Source: Fen-1273 sp963837815 (GTDB lineage: Bacteria > Bacteroidota > Ignavibacteria > UBA10030 > UBA6906). From it: a DNA stretch of 64,000 nucleotides. Positions 42,045 to 50,883 of this stretch are shown here, one piece after another (positions within the stretch are counted from its first letter, which is position 1; the number at the start of each line of letters is the position of its first letter). The notes beneath the pieces were generated by a model, which saw nothing but the letters and a program-made list of their open reading frames with translations, did not search any database and was not told the origin of the DNA. The stretch is taken from NCBI GenBank assembly GCA_963837815.1, contig CAWIOS010000013.1, positions 558,001 to 622,000 of the forward strand, written 5' to 3'. The translations under genes and the position numbers were made by a program.

Positions 42045-42968
42045 ATGCGCCACATAGCCAGGTCAAGCATGCTGTTCCTGCTCCTCGCAGGCCCCTCCCT
42101 CCTGTCCGCTCAGCCGGGTTCGTCGGGAATGGCATTTCTCAAACTCGGCATTTCCGGGAGGGGAACCGCCATGGCGGATGCCGGAAGCGCGATCGCCTCC
42201 GGAGCGGCGGCAACGTACTACAACCCTGCGGGTCTCGTTCCCGAAACAGCGGCTCCGGCACCTTCAGAGCTCATGTTCATGCACAGGGAATGGATCCAGG
42301 ATACGAGGATGGAATTCCTGGGATCCTCCATCTCCTTTGGTGACGACAATGCACTCGGCGCGGCCATCAACACCACGACAGTATCGGACATCGAGGTGAG
42401 GACGAGACCCGGGCCCGCCGACGGCACGTTCACGTCCCGTGAGTTTTCCCTCGGTCTTTCCTATGCACACCGTTTTTCGACTGACCTCCGCGTCGGGGTG
42501 ACGGGAAAGTTCCTTTACCAGAAAATATTCATCAACGAGAATTCCGGATATGCCGCGGACATCGGTGCGATCTGGCAATCTCCGCTCGACAGCCTGACAT
42601 TCGGAGCGGCGTTCTGTAATCTCGGATCGATGAGCGTGCTGAATGCCGAGAGGACGACTCTCCCTTCCCTGTTCCGGTTCGGACCGGCATACACGTTCCG
42701 GCTGAGTCAGGATCAGATGGAGGCCACCGTCGCCGCGGATTTCGTCCGCATCTTCCCGGAGGAGAGAAACTACCTCAACGCGGGAGCGGAACTGAATCTG
42801 ACGACGATGTTTGCGGTCCGGGGGGGGTACCAGTTTGGGTCCGAAGGAAGGGGCCTGACCCTCGGGATAGGGCTGTCGTACGGGATACTCGTTCTCGACT
42901 ACGCGTATGCGAAGATCTCCTCCGATCTCGGGGACGCGCATACGCTCTCACTCGCACTCAACCTCTGA
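42045..42968 (+). CDS. PorV/PorQ-family outer-membrane protein, second copy
   Basis: A 307-residue beta-barrel protein with a signal peptide (ARSSMLFLLLAGPSLLSA). SGMAFLKLGISGRGTAMADAG and AATYYNPAGLV near the N-terminus are close to PorV. It differs substantially from the copy 20 bp upstream, so the duplication is old. The ATG at 42045 is preferred to a TTG four codons earlier. The last 11 bp overlap the convergent heptosyltransferase gene. Confidence 0.87.
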   Translation: MRHIARSSMLFLLLAGPSLLSAQPGSSGMAFLKLGISGRGTAMADAGSAIASGAAATYYNPAGLVPETAAPAPSELMFMHREWIQDTRMEFLGSSISFGDDNALGAAINTTTVSDIEVRTRPGPADGTFTSREFSLGLSYAHRFSTDLRVGVTGKFLYQKIFINENSGYAADIGAIWQSPLDSLTFGAAFCNLGSMSVLNAERTTLPSLFRFGPAYTFRLSQDQMEATVAADFVRIFPEERNYLNAGAELNLTTMFAVRGGYQFGSEGRGLTLGIGLSYGILVLDYAYAKISSDLGDAHTLSLALNL

Positions 42969-44121
42969 GTTTCTCCCCCGCATAGCGCTGCACTTCCCGG
43001 ACAATCGCGTCCAGATTGATCATCTGGATGCACTCGAGGTTGTACGGGCATTCCCGCTTCCAGCACGGAGAACACTCCAGCCCCTCCGGAATGAATTTCA
43101 TCCCGCGGTCGAAAAGATCGATCTCCTGGGGGCAGCTCACGCCGAACCAGACGATCACGTGTTTTCTGAGCCCGATTGCCGCGTGCAATCCGAACGAATC
43201 CCCCGTGATGACAACGTCACACAGGTTTTCATAACAGAGGCCGCGGCGGAGGCCATCGGTTGTCGGCGTGCTGTGGACCGCGCCGCCCGCCCGCCGAGCT
43301 ATCTCGGCGTTCCTGACGGTATCCTCCGGCCCACCCAGAAGAACAAGCTTAATCCCGGGGACGGCGGAGAGCCTCCCGATAAGATCCCCGTGCTGCTCAA
43401 TCGTCATCTTCTTGTTCGGGTACAGCTCCGAACATCCCGTGTTGAATCCCACGATCACGTGCCCCGCTCCGGCAAGCCCGTGCTCCGCCGCATAGCGCAG
43501 GCAGAAATCCTCCTCCTCTCCCGTCAGGGCGAGCATGTATTCATCCCTCCGGTAGGGAAGCTTGAACTGTTCGCACTGGAGTTCGGGCACCGTCTTCCGG
43601 TTCTTGCGGAACTTCAGATCGTCGTCGAGCCCCATCCTGTAGCTTGCATGCGCCTCTTTCGAGAGGGGGATAATCTGTCCGGCGGCATTCATGCCGAATC
43701 CGAATTTTGCTTTCGCCTTCACTGCCATCGCGAGTGAGCCGGACCGCCGCGATTTGTCCACGTTGAAGAGGACGTCAAACGTCATCTGCTGAAGAATGAG
43801 CCAGTTTTCCGGCTCCCAGGCAAAGATCCTGTCCACGAGGGGATTGTGCTGAAGAAGAGGCGCCGTACGTTTCTCTGTGATCCACGTGATCGTGCTTTCA
43901 GGGTACTTCCGTTTGATCGCCGGGAGAATGCTTGTCGTGACGAGGACGTTCCCCATGGCGTCAAGGTTCACGAGGAGTATCCGCGTTCCGATGGGATCGA
44001 GGTCCACGCACCGCTGATCGCACCGGGTTCCGGGGAAACAGGGCCTGTAACCCGTGAAATGCTTGCAGCGCGGGGGGTCAGTCGGACGAGCGGAAGACCT
44101 GCGGCGCCCTGTTTTTTTCAT
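42958..44121 (-). CDS. Glycosyltransferase family 9 (heptosyltransferase-like) with extra N-terminal Cys cluster
   Basis: A 387-residue GT-B enzyme. The core starts at residue about 47 (RILLVNLDAMGNVLVTTSIL) and ends with the donor site around VITGDSFGLHAAIGLRKHVIVWFG. Family GT9 enzymes add heptose in lipopolysaccharide cores. The first 40 residues hold four Cys (C-x8-C-x5-C-x3-C), and near the C-terminus there is C-x2-C-x4-C-x5-C (CSPCWKRECPYNLEC). The latter is common in WaaF-like enzymes; the former is unusual and suggests a bound metal. An AGGA sequence precedes the ATG, which overlaps the previous gene by 4 bp. Confidence 0.9.
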   Translation of the reverse strand: MKKTGRRRSSARPTDPPRCKHFTGYRPCFPGTRCDQRCVDLDPIGTRILLVNLDAMGNVLVTTSILPAIKRKYPESTITWITEKRTAPLLQHNPLVDRIFAWEPENWLILQQMTFDVLFNVDKSRRSGSLAMAVKAKAKFGFGMNAAGQIIPLSKEAHASYRMGLDDDLKFRKNRKTVPELQCEQFKLPYRRDEYMLALTGEEEDFCLRYAAEHGLAGAGHVIVGFNTGCSELYPNKKMTIEQHGDLIGRLSAVPGIKLVLLGGPEDTVRNAEIARRAGGAVHSTPTTDGLRRGLCYENLCDVVITGDSFGLHAAIGLRKHVIVWFGVSCPQEIDLFDRGMKFIPEGLECSPCWKRECPYNLECIQMINLDAIVREVQRYAGEKLRG

Positions 44122-45155
44122 GATGTAATCCTGTTCTTCACAAGGAGTTGCCGCACCCCTTCGAGCACGGTGTCAACGCTGAGGCCGAGCATGCAGGGAT
44201 GACCGATCGGGCAGGCCGTCAGATTGCATCCAAGGCAGTCCAGGGTCTCATTCCGCACGACGACGTTGTTGTCGCCGTACGGACCCTGGAGAACCGGATC
44301 TGTCGGACCGTAGATCCCGAGCACGGGCGTGCCGACCGCAGCGGCAATGTGCATGGGTCCGGAATCGTTCGTAACGATAATCGAACATCGTTTGATGAGT
44401 GCGCCGAGCTGACGGAGCGTCGTGGCCGGAGGGATGAACGCTTCCCGGGACATCCTGTTCCGTATCTCCTCGGCCTCCGGGAGCTGGCCGGGCCCCCAGG
44501 GAATCACGATGCGGGCATTGAACTCCTCCGCAAGCCTGTCCGCCAGTGCGGCAAACCTGTCCAGTCCCCACCGTTTCGTGTACCAGCCTCCCCCGCTGTT
44601 GATGCAGACGCGGAGCGATTCCCCGCCGAACCCGGGCGGGAGAAACCCGTCGACGTACCGGGCGTCATCATCGTCAAACGAAAAGTAGATACTGCGGTCC
44701 TGAATTGCAATTCCGAGCGGAGCCAGGGCATCAAGATTGAACTGCGTGTTGTGGACCCGGTTACCGCGCGGCTCGGCCAGGACGTTATATGCGTACCGCC
44801 GCCAGCGAAAACGGAATCCGGCCCTCAGGCGCGCACCGCTCAGCCTGGTCAGGAGCGCCGTCCTCGGATTGCCGAAGAGGTCGATCACGAGGTCATAACC
44901 GCCGCGCCGGACCGCGAGAATCAAGTCCGCCCCGCTCATCGACCTTCTGTCATACTCGAGAACCCCGTCTACGAAGGGATTCCCCTTCAGCACTTCCGCG
45001 CTCGGAGTCTCCGTCAGAAAATGTATGACCGCCCCCGGGTAGGTAAGCCGGAGGTTCTTTGTTACGATCGTCGAGAGTATGACGTCGCCGACCGCGCGAA
45101 GCTTGATGATGAGTATCCGCCGCGCCGGCGGGGGGAGAGTGGAATCGGTCATCAT
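44118..45155 (-). CDS. Glycosyltransferase family 9 (heptosyltransferase-like)
   Basis: A 345-residue GT-B enzyme beginning MMTDSTLPPPARRILIIKLR at 45155, where ATGA overlaps the stop of the endonuclease III gene. Motifs are RAVGDVILSTIVTKNLRL, VCINSGGGWYTKRWGLDRF and IIVTNDSGPMHIAAAVGTPVLGIYGPTDP, the GT9 donor site. It also carries C-x2-C-x4-C-x5-C (CLGCNLTACPIGHPC) near the end, as in its neighbour. The pair probably acts in succession on the lipid A-core. Confidence 0.92.
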   Translation of the reverse strand: MMTDSTLPPPARRILIIKLRAVGDVILSTIVTKNLRLTYPGAVIHFLTETPSAEVLKGNPFVDGVLEYDRRSMSGADLILAVRRGGYDLVIDLFGNPRTALLTRLSGARLRAGFRFRWRRYAYNVLAEPRGNRVHNTQFNLDALAPLGIAIQDRSIYFSFDDDDARYVDGFLPPGFGGESLRVCINSGGGWYTKRWGLDRFAALADRLAEEFNARIVIPWGPGQLPEAEEIRNRMSREAFIPPATTLRQLGALIKRCSIIVTNDSGPMHIAAAVGTPVLGIYGPTDPVLQGPYGDNNVVVRNETLDCLGCNLTACPIGHPCMLGLSVDTVLEGVRQLLVKNRITS

Positions 45156-45931
45156 GAGACGTTGTCCAGAAGCATGAAGTCCCGCCTGCCGGGCAAAGGT
45201 GCGTTCTTCGCCCCTCCCGGCGGGGTTTTTCCTTCGAAACAGCACGCGTCGTAGAGGGGACACTCTGCGCACCGGGGATTGGACGGGCGGCAAATAGTGC
45301 GGCCGAACCTGATGAGATTCGTGTGCAACGAGTGCGCCTTACCGGGGGGTACGAGTGATTTCATCGCTTCGAATGTCTCCTCCGGGTTCCTGCTCCCGGG
45401 GGCCAGACCCAGACGCGTACAGAGTCGATGGACATGCGTGTCCACGGGAAAGGCGTCGCGGTGGAGCGAGAACAGGAGCACGCACGCCGCGGTCTTGACG
45501 CCGACACCCTTCAGCGCGGTGAGACGGCGCATGATCTCCTCGCTCGGCAGCTTCCTGAGCGGACTCAGATCGTACGTTCCGTACATGTGCAGGACGGAAG
45601 CGAGGGTTTCCCTGATCCGTGCGCTCTTCTGGTTTGCCATCCCTCCCGTCCGGATTGCCGCGCGGATCGCTGCCGGCCGGGCACCGGCAACAAGTTCCCA
45701 CGTCGGGAACCGGCGCCTGAGCTCAGAATATGCACGGTGGCTGTTCCCGTCGCTCGTGTTCTGGGAGAGGATTGTGGCAATAAGCATGTCCAGGGGGGGC
45801 GCGGGAGGCGATTGCCTCTCCGGGATGCCCATGTGCCCTTCGAGGAGCCGGGAGATGGCTGCCGTTTTCCTCCGCAGCACCGCGGGGGACGGCGCCCGGG
45901 ATTTCTCAGTTGAACGGGACGTCGAACGCAT
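45152..45931 (-). CDS. nth: Endonuclease III (HhH-GPD DNA glycosylase/AP lyase)
   Basis: Removes oxidised pyrimidines from DNA. The protein (259 residues from the ATG at 45931) has the helix-hairpin-helix LTALKGVGVKTAACVLLFS with the catalytic Lys, the catalytic Asp in AFPVDTHVHRLCTRLGL, and the 4Fe-4S ligands C-x6-C-x2-C-x5-C in CRPSNPRCAECPLYDAC. The N-terminus carries about 35 basic extra residues compared with E. coli Nth. The start overlaps the end of the aspartate kinase gene by 26 bp; start choice is uncertain. Confidence 0.92.
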   Translation of the reverse strand: MRSTSRSTEKSRAPSPAVLRRKTAAISRLLEGHMGIPERQSPPAPPLDMLIATILSQNTSDGNSHRAYSELRRRFPTWELVAGARPAAIRAAIRTGGMANQKSARIRETLASVLHMYGTYDLSPLRKLPSEEIMRRLTALKGVGVKTAACVLLFSLHRDAFPVDTHVHRLCTRLGLAPGSRNPEETFEAMKSLVPPGKAHSLHTNLIRFGRTICRPSNPRCAECPLYDACCFEGKTPPGGAKNAPLPGRRDFMLLDNVS

Positions 45932-47303
45932 CAGGGTAGTCCGGCGAAGCGAAGAATTCCGCGTGAAGGCGGTTGAGAGCGTCTTCGAGAGCATTCACGT
46001 CCACGACGAGTGTCAGGCTGTGACCGGAGGCGCCGTAGGCGATGAGGGAAGTCCTGACCCCCGCCAGCGCCCCGAAAACGCGTCCGGCGAACTCCGGGCA
46101 CTCCCGTATGCCCTTCCCGACGATACACAGACTCGACTGCCCGGGAGAGATCGCGACCTCGCCAAATTCCTCCAGCGGCGGGACGACCCCCGCAGCGTCA
46201 AACGGGCCGGTTACGGTGAACGCCATCCGGAATTCCGACGTCGCGAGTGATTTCACCTCGATGCCCAAGCGGGAGAGCACGCTGAACACCCCCTCCCAGA
46301 AGAGATACTGGTTCGATCGTTTCCAGGGAGTGACGGAAACGACCGACACGTCCGGGGAAAAAGAAATGCACTTCACAACCGTTCGGGCGCCCCCCTGCTG
46401 ATTCTCCCGGTCGATGACGGTGCCTGTCCCTTCTCCGTTCCGCGAATTTCGTATCTCGACGGGAATATTTTCCTGCATGAGCGGAAGCATCGTGTTCGGA
46501 TGAAGAACCTTCGCGCCGAAGTAGGAGAGCTCGAATGCTTCCTCGAATGAGAGGCGCCTGATCTTCCTCACGTTCCGGACCACCCTCGGGTCCGCGGTGA
46601 GTATGCCGTCGACGTCGGTCCATATCTGAACGCACACGGCGTGGAGCGCCGCGCCGATGATCGAGGCGCTGTAGTCGGAGCTCTCGCGACCCATCGTCGT
46701 GTACGCGCCGGCCTCTGTCACCCCTATAAATCCTTGTGTGACAGGCACTTGCCGCCGTTCCAGCAGTGGCACAACAACCCGGCCGAGCCGGGCAGCGACA
46801 TGCTCCATCTGCGGGAGGGCTCGGCCGAAGTTCGCGTCGGTCAGCATGAAATCCTTTGCGTCAACCCAGACCGCATCGACGCCGCTCTCCGCGAGTGCCG
46901 CGGCGATGAGTCGAGAGGATAGCCGTTCTCCGTACGAGCAGATGCCGTCCATCGTACGCGGCGTCAGTTCGCGCAGTATGGCGATCCCGTGAAGAAGAGC
47001 TTCCAGCTCATTGATGTAGCCGGCGAACGCCTCGCGCAGATCTGCTTCCCGCGCCGGGTTCCTGACGATCGCCTTCATGATTTCGAGATGACGGGAATGG
47101 AGCCTGCGCAGGATTTCCACTCCGGCAGCGTCGTCGCCGGCGGCGGCCGCACGCGCGGATGCTTCAAGGTCGTTCGTTGCGCTAGCAATTGCAGAGATGA
47201 CGACGACGGGACGTTCCGGAATGTGCGAGGTGATGATCCGGCAGACATTGCTCATCGCGGCGGCGTCCCGGTTCGAGGTGCCGCCGAATTTCATGACGAT
47301 CAT
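45906..47303 (-). CDS. lysC: Aspartate kinase
   Basis: Phosphorylates aspartate in the lysine/threonine/methionine pathway. The 465-residue protein begins MIVMKFGGTSNRDAAAMSNV, has SYGERLSSRLIAAAL, TMGRESSDYSASIIGAAL and WTDVDGILTADPR in the kinase domain (about 1-290), and tandem ACT domains after residue 310 for feedback control (VVSVTPWKRSNQYLF, SLCIVGKGIRECPEFAGR). It is monofunctional: no homoserine dehydrogenase follows. An intrinsic terminator for pnp ends 17 nt before its ATG, so its own transcription must come from read-through or an unseen start. Confidence 0.95.
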   Translation of the reverse strand: MIVMKFGGTSNRDAAAMSNVCRIITSHIPERPVVVISAIASATNDLEASARAAAAGDDAAGVEILRRLHSRHLEIMKAIVRNPAREADLREAFAGYINELEALLHGIAILRELTPRTMDGICSYGERLSSRLIAAALAESGVDAVWVDAKDFMLTDANFGRALPQMEHVAARLGRVVVPLLERRQVPVTQGFIGVTEAGAYTTMGRESSDYSASIIGAALHAVCVQIWTDVDGILTADPRVVRNVRKIRRLSFEEAFELSYFGAKVLHPNTMLPLMQENIPVEIRNSRNGEGTGTVIDRENQQGGARTVVKCISFSPDVSVVSVTPWKRSNQYLFWEGVFSVLSRLGIEVKSLATSEFRMAFTVTGPFDAAGVVPPLEEFGEVAISPGQSSLCIVGKGIRECPEFAGRVFGALAGVRTSLIAYGASGHSLTLVVDVNALEDALNRLHAEFFASPDYPDAFDVPFN

Positions 47304-47320
47304 GGCTCGCGGAGAGCTGG

Positions 47321-47358
47321 AATGAAGAAAACCCGCCTCCGGAATCCCGGAGACGGGT
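47321..47358 (-). terminator. Intrinsic terminator after pnp, just before the aspartate kinase start
   Basis: On the minus strand ACCCG/CGGGT and CTCCGG/CCGGAG stack with one mismatch (47331-47358), followed by TTTTCTTCATT. It lies 16 nt after the pnp stop and 17 nt before the lysC ATG. Confidence 0.85.
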
Positions 47359-47373
47359 GGTGTGTGAGCCCTT

Positions 47374-49545
47374 CTAGCGGCGGGGCCTGTTATGCCGTTC
47401 CCGGTCCCTGCTCTCCGGCGGCCGGTCCGACCCCTCCGGAGCGTCGCCCGCAGGCGCGGTCGCGCCGCCGGCCATCAGGACCTTCCTGCTCAGTTTGTAG
47501 CGTCCCTGGTCATCCTGGTCGATGATCTTGACGTCGAACGTATCCCCGACCTTGACGACGTCGGAGGGCTTCTCGACACGCTTCACGTCGAGCTGGGAAA
47601 CGTGGACAAGCCCCTCTTTCCCGGGGAGAAACTCGACGAATGCGCCGAAGTCCATCACCTTCTTCACCGTGGCATGATAGACCTTGCCAACCTCCGGCAC
47701 CTCCGCGATTTTCTTTATCGCGTAGATCGCCTTGTCGGCCGATTCCTGCGACGTGGCCGCGACGACGACGGTTCCGTCGTCCTCCACGTTGATCTCCGCA
47801 CCGCTGTCCGCGACGATCGAGCGGATGTTTTTCCCGCCCGGACCGATGAGCGCACCGATAAGGTCGATGGGGATCTTGAAGGACGTGAGACGGGGCGCAA
47901 ACGGGGAAAGGTCCGCACGCGGTTTCGCGAGCACGGCCTCCATCTTCCCCAGGATGTGCATGCGGCCTTCCCGTGCCTGTTCCAGGGCCTGGCGCATGAT
48001 GTCCAGCGAGATCCCCCGTATCTTGATGTCCATCTGGAACGCGGAAATCCCGTTGCTCGTCCCCGCCACTTTGAAGTCCATGTCGCCGAGGTGATCCTCG
48101 TTGCCGAGAATGTCGCTCAGGATTGCCACCCTTTCCCCTTCCTTGACGAGCCCCATCGCTATGCCGGCGACCGGCCGGATCAGGGGCGCGCCGCCGTCAA
48201 GCAACGCAAGCGTGGCCGCGCACACCGTAGCCATCGAGGAGGAGCCGTTCGATTCGAGTATGTCGGATACGATCCGGACGGTGTAGGGGAATTCCGGCTG
48301 GGGCGGCATCAGCTTCTTGATCGCCCGCTCCGCCAGGTTGCCGTGTCCGATCTCTCTCCTGCCCGTGGTGCCGAGACGGCCGACCTCGCCGACGGAGAAG
48401 GGCGGGAAATTGTAGTGGAGCATGAATCGTTTCGTCGAATCGGGGAGGAGCCCGTCGATCACCTGTTCGTCCATCTTCGTGCCCAGCGTCAGCGTGGTCA
48501 GACTCTGCGTCTCCCCGCGCTGGAACAGCGCCGAGCCGTGCGTCCTCGGAAGGAGCCCGACTTCGATCACGATGGGCCGGATCTCCTTGAGTCCGCGTCC
48601 GTCAAGCCGCTTCCCCTTTCCCAGGATCATCTCGCGCATCGCCACGTATTCCATGTCGTGGACGATCTCGCTGATCTTCTTCTCCTGCTCGGGGTATTTC
48701 TCCGCGAGAGCTTCCTGCGCCTTCTTGTATATCGCCTCGGTGCGCTGCGCCCGTTCCTCCTTGAGCATCGGCGTCCCGGCAAGGACGGTGATCTCCGTCC
48801 CCACGATGCCACGCACGTCCTTCACCATCTCCTCATTCGAGACGGGAGCAGGAGCCTGGCGGTTCGGCCGGCCGACTTCCTGGGCGAGTTCCACCTGCAC
48901 GCGGCACATTTGTTTGATGTACTCGTGCGCGAACCCGAGCGCCCCGAGCATATCCTGCTCGCTGATCTCCTGCGCATCCCCCTCGACCATGACAATCGAG
49001 TCCTCCGTGCCGGCTACGGTCACGTCCATGTCGCTCTTCTGGAGCTCGGAGAACGTGGGATTGATGACCATCGTCCCGTCGATCCGGCCGACACGCACTT
49101 CGGCGATCGGCCCTTCGAACGGAATATCGGATATCATCAGGGCGGCGGATGCCGCAACGGCGCCCAGCACGTCGCCGTCATGCTCCTGGTCCGACGAGTA
49201 GACGGTGACAATGACCTGTGTCTCGCACTTGAACCACTCGGGGAACATCGGCCTGATCGGCCGGTCAATAAGGCGGGAGCCCAGGACTTCCTTTTCCGAA
49301 GGGCGGGCTTCACGCTTGAAGAATCCGCCCGGGATCTTCCCGGCAGAAGCGAATTTCTCCCGGTATTCAACCTGGAGCGGGAAATAATCAAACCGGTCGC
49401 TCTCCTGTTTGCTCGCGACCACCGTTGCGAGGACCATCGTGTCGCCGAACCGCGCCATCACCGCACCGTCGGCCTGCTTTGCAAACCTTCCGGTTTCGAG
49501 CGAAAATACTTTCCCCCCGAGGTTGATCTCTTTTGTTACCTTCAT
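47374..49545 (-). CDS. pnp: Polynucleotide phosphorylase
   Basis: 3'-5' exoribonuclease that breaks RNA with phosphate and is part of the RNA degradosome. The 723-residue protein has two RNase PH domains (VLATVVASKQESDRFDYFPL; ALFQRGETQSLTTLTLGTK and the active-site ILGNEDHLGDMDFKVAGT), then a KH domain (IGALIGPGGKNIRSIVADSG) and an S1 domain (VMDFGAFVEFLPGKEGLVHVSQL). The ATG at 49545 (MKVTKEINLGG) has GGAAG upstream; a TTG eight codons earlier is less likely. It follows rpsO by 74 bp, the common rpsO-pnp order. Confidence 0.97.
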   Translation of the reverse strand: MKVTKEINLGGKVFSLETGRFAKQADGAVMARFGDTMVLATVVASKQESDRFDYFPLQVEYREKFASAGKIPGGFFKREARPSEKEVLGSRLIDRPIRPMFPEWFKCETQVIVTVYSSDQEHDGDVLGAVAASAALMISDIPFEGPIAEVRVGRIDGTMVINPTFSELQKSDMDVTVAGTEDSIVMVEGDAQEISEQDMLGALGFAHEYIKQMCRVQVELAQEVGRPNRQAPAPVSNEEMVKDVRGIVGTEITVLAGTPMLKEERAQRTEAIYKKAQEALAEKYPEQEKKISEIVHDMEYVAMREMILGKGKRLDGRGLKEIRPIVIEVGLLPRTHGSALFQRGETQSLTTLTLGTKMDEQVIDGLLPDSTKRFMLHYNFPPFSVGEVGRLGTTGRREIGHGNLAERAIKKLMPPQPEFPYTVRIVSDILESNGSSSMATVCAATLALLDGGAPLIRPVAGIAMGLVKEGERVAILSDILGNEDHLGDMDFKVAGTSNGISAFQMDIKIRGISLDIMRQALEQAREGRMHILGKMEAVLAKPRADLSPFAPRLTSFKIPIDLIGALIGPGGKNIRSIVADSGAEINVEDDGTVVVAATSQESADKAIYAIKKIAEVPEVGKVYHATVKKVMDFGAFVEFLPGKEGLVHVSQLDVKRVEKPSDVVKVGDTFDVKIIDQDDQGRYKLSRKVLMAGGATAPAGDAPEGSDRPPESRDRERHNRPRR

Positions 49546-49619
49546 TGTAGTTTTGCTTCCTTCAGACAATCCCCCCGCGCGCGCACACGTCTCTAGTGAC
49601 GTCGTGCCGCCGCAGAGCG

Positions 49620-49889
49620 TTACTTCCTGATCTGGAGCTCGGCGATGATCTTGCGGTATCTGTCGATGTTCTTCTCCTGGAGATAGTCAAGAAGACGACG
49701 GCGTTTGCCGACCATCTTGAGCAGACCCACGCGGGAATGGTGGTCTTTGCCGAACTTCTCGAAATGCGGCGTGAGGTCGTTGATCCTCGCCGTCAGAAGA
49801 GCGATCTGGACCTCCGGCATGCCCGTGTCTTTGCCGTTCTTGCCGTACTTTGTGACGATATCCGACTTCTGTTCCTTGGTGATTGCCAT
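49620..49889 (-). CDS. rpsO: 30S ribosomal protein S15
   Basis: An 89-residue ribosomal protein that binds the central domain of 16S rRNA. MAITKEQKSDIVTKYG, QIALLTARINDLTPHFEKFGKDHHSRVGLL (ends only) and RRRLLDYLQEKNIDRYRKII are diagnostic. The ATG at 49889 has GAAGGAG upstream, and the length is the normal one. It lies 46 bp after ribF and before pnp. Confidence 0.98.
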   Translation of the reverse strand: MAITKEQKSDIVTKYGKNGKDTGMPEVQIALLTARINDLTPHFEKFGKDHHSRVGLLKMVGKRRRLLDYLQEKNIDRYRKIIAELQIRK

Positions 49890-49935
49890 TGCACTGCTCC
49901 TTCGTGTATCTGACAATGGATCGTTTAGTTGATTG

Positions 49936-50883
49936 CTATCGCGTCCCCGGCCGGCTCAGGACCGCGTGCCGGGCGTTTTCCCTGTCTTTTCCAAGCTGCC
50001 GGACGAGATCGGAGAGCGAATCGAACTTCTTCTCGTCCCGCAGCCGCGTAAGAAACTTCACCGAAATCCGTTCGCCGTACAGGTCCCTGTCAAAATCGAA
50101 CAGGTGGACTTCCAGTGTTTCCGCGGGGGCCGCCGACACCGTGGGGCGGACCCCGATGTTCATCATCCCGAAGCGCTTCTCGCTGCTGGTCCGGACTCCC
50201 ACGGAGTACACGCCGCGCGCCGGGATGACCTTCGAGGGATCGCCGGGCCGGATGTTGGCGGTCGGAAACCCGATCGTCTTTCCCCTCCCGTCCCCCCGGA
50301 CCACAGTCCCGCCGAATCCATACGGCCGTCCCAGGAACCTGGCCGCCCTTTCCACGTCGCCGTCGCCGAGAGCCTTCCGGATCAGCGTGCTGCTTACGGT
50401 TTCCCCTTCCACCGTGAACGGGTGCACGGCAAACACCGAGAACCCGAACTCCTTCCCCATCCTCACAAGTTCCGCGATCCCTGCCGTCCTGTCCCGGCCG
50501 AACATGTGGTCGTAGCCGACGATCACCTCATCGACGCCGGTGCCGTCGACGATGTAGTCGCGGTAGAAATCACCGGGGCTGATCCGGGAGAACTCGTGCG
50601 TAAAGTCAAGAACGAGGAGAACGTCGACCCCCATGGTCCCGATGATCTCAACCCGCTCCCCGATTGTCGAGAGGAGCTCCACCCGGGTTCCCGGCGGTCC
50701 CACCACCTGCTTGGGATGCGGATCAAACGTGACGACAATGCTGCGCCCCTCGCGCATCCGGGCCCGGCTGACAACCTCGCGGATGATCTCCGCGTGTGCA
50801 AGGTGCACGCCGTCAAACGTGCCCACGGTGACAACGGAGCTCGCGTCACGGGGCACCTCCCTCACGGAACGGACGACAATCAT
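49936..50883 (-). CDS. ribF: Bifunctional riboflavin kinase / FAD synthetase
   Basis: Makes FMN and then FAD from riboflavin. The 315-residue protein begins MIVVRSVREVPRDASSVVTV at 50883, where ATGA overlaps the truB stop; the longer open frame upstream lies inside truB. The N-terminal nucleotidyltransferase has GTFDGVHLAHAEIIREVV (the usual GxH is AxH here) and IVGYDHMFGRDR. The C-terminal kinase domain has VVRGDGRGKTIGFPTANIRPG and MNIGVRPTV. The order truB-ribF-rpsO-pnp is common in bacteria. Confidence 0.96.
   Translation of the reverse strand: MIVVRSVREVPRDASSVVTVGTFDGVHLAHAEIIREVVSRARMREGRSIVVTFDPHPKQVVGPPGTRVELLSTIGERVEIIGTMGVDVLLVLDFTHEFSRISPGDFYRDYIVDGTGVDEVIVGYDHMFGRDRTAGIAELVRMGKEFGFSVFAVHPFTVEGETVSSTLIRKALGDGDVERAARFLGRPYGFGGTVVRGDGRGKTIGFPTANIRPGDPSKVIPARGVYSVGVRTSSEKRFGMMNIGVRPTVSAAPAETLEVHLFDFDRDLYGERISVKFLTRLRDEKKFDSLSDLVRQLGKDRENARHAVLSRPGTR

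Noticed and set aside
47392..49596. 734-codon open frame on the plus strand opposite pnp
   Set aside because: It is antisense to a well-conserved gene, has no recognisable domain and is explained by high GC and codon bias of pnp.
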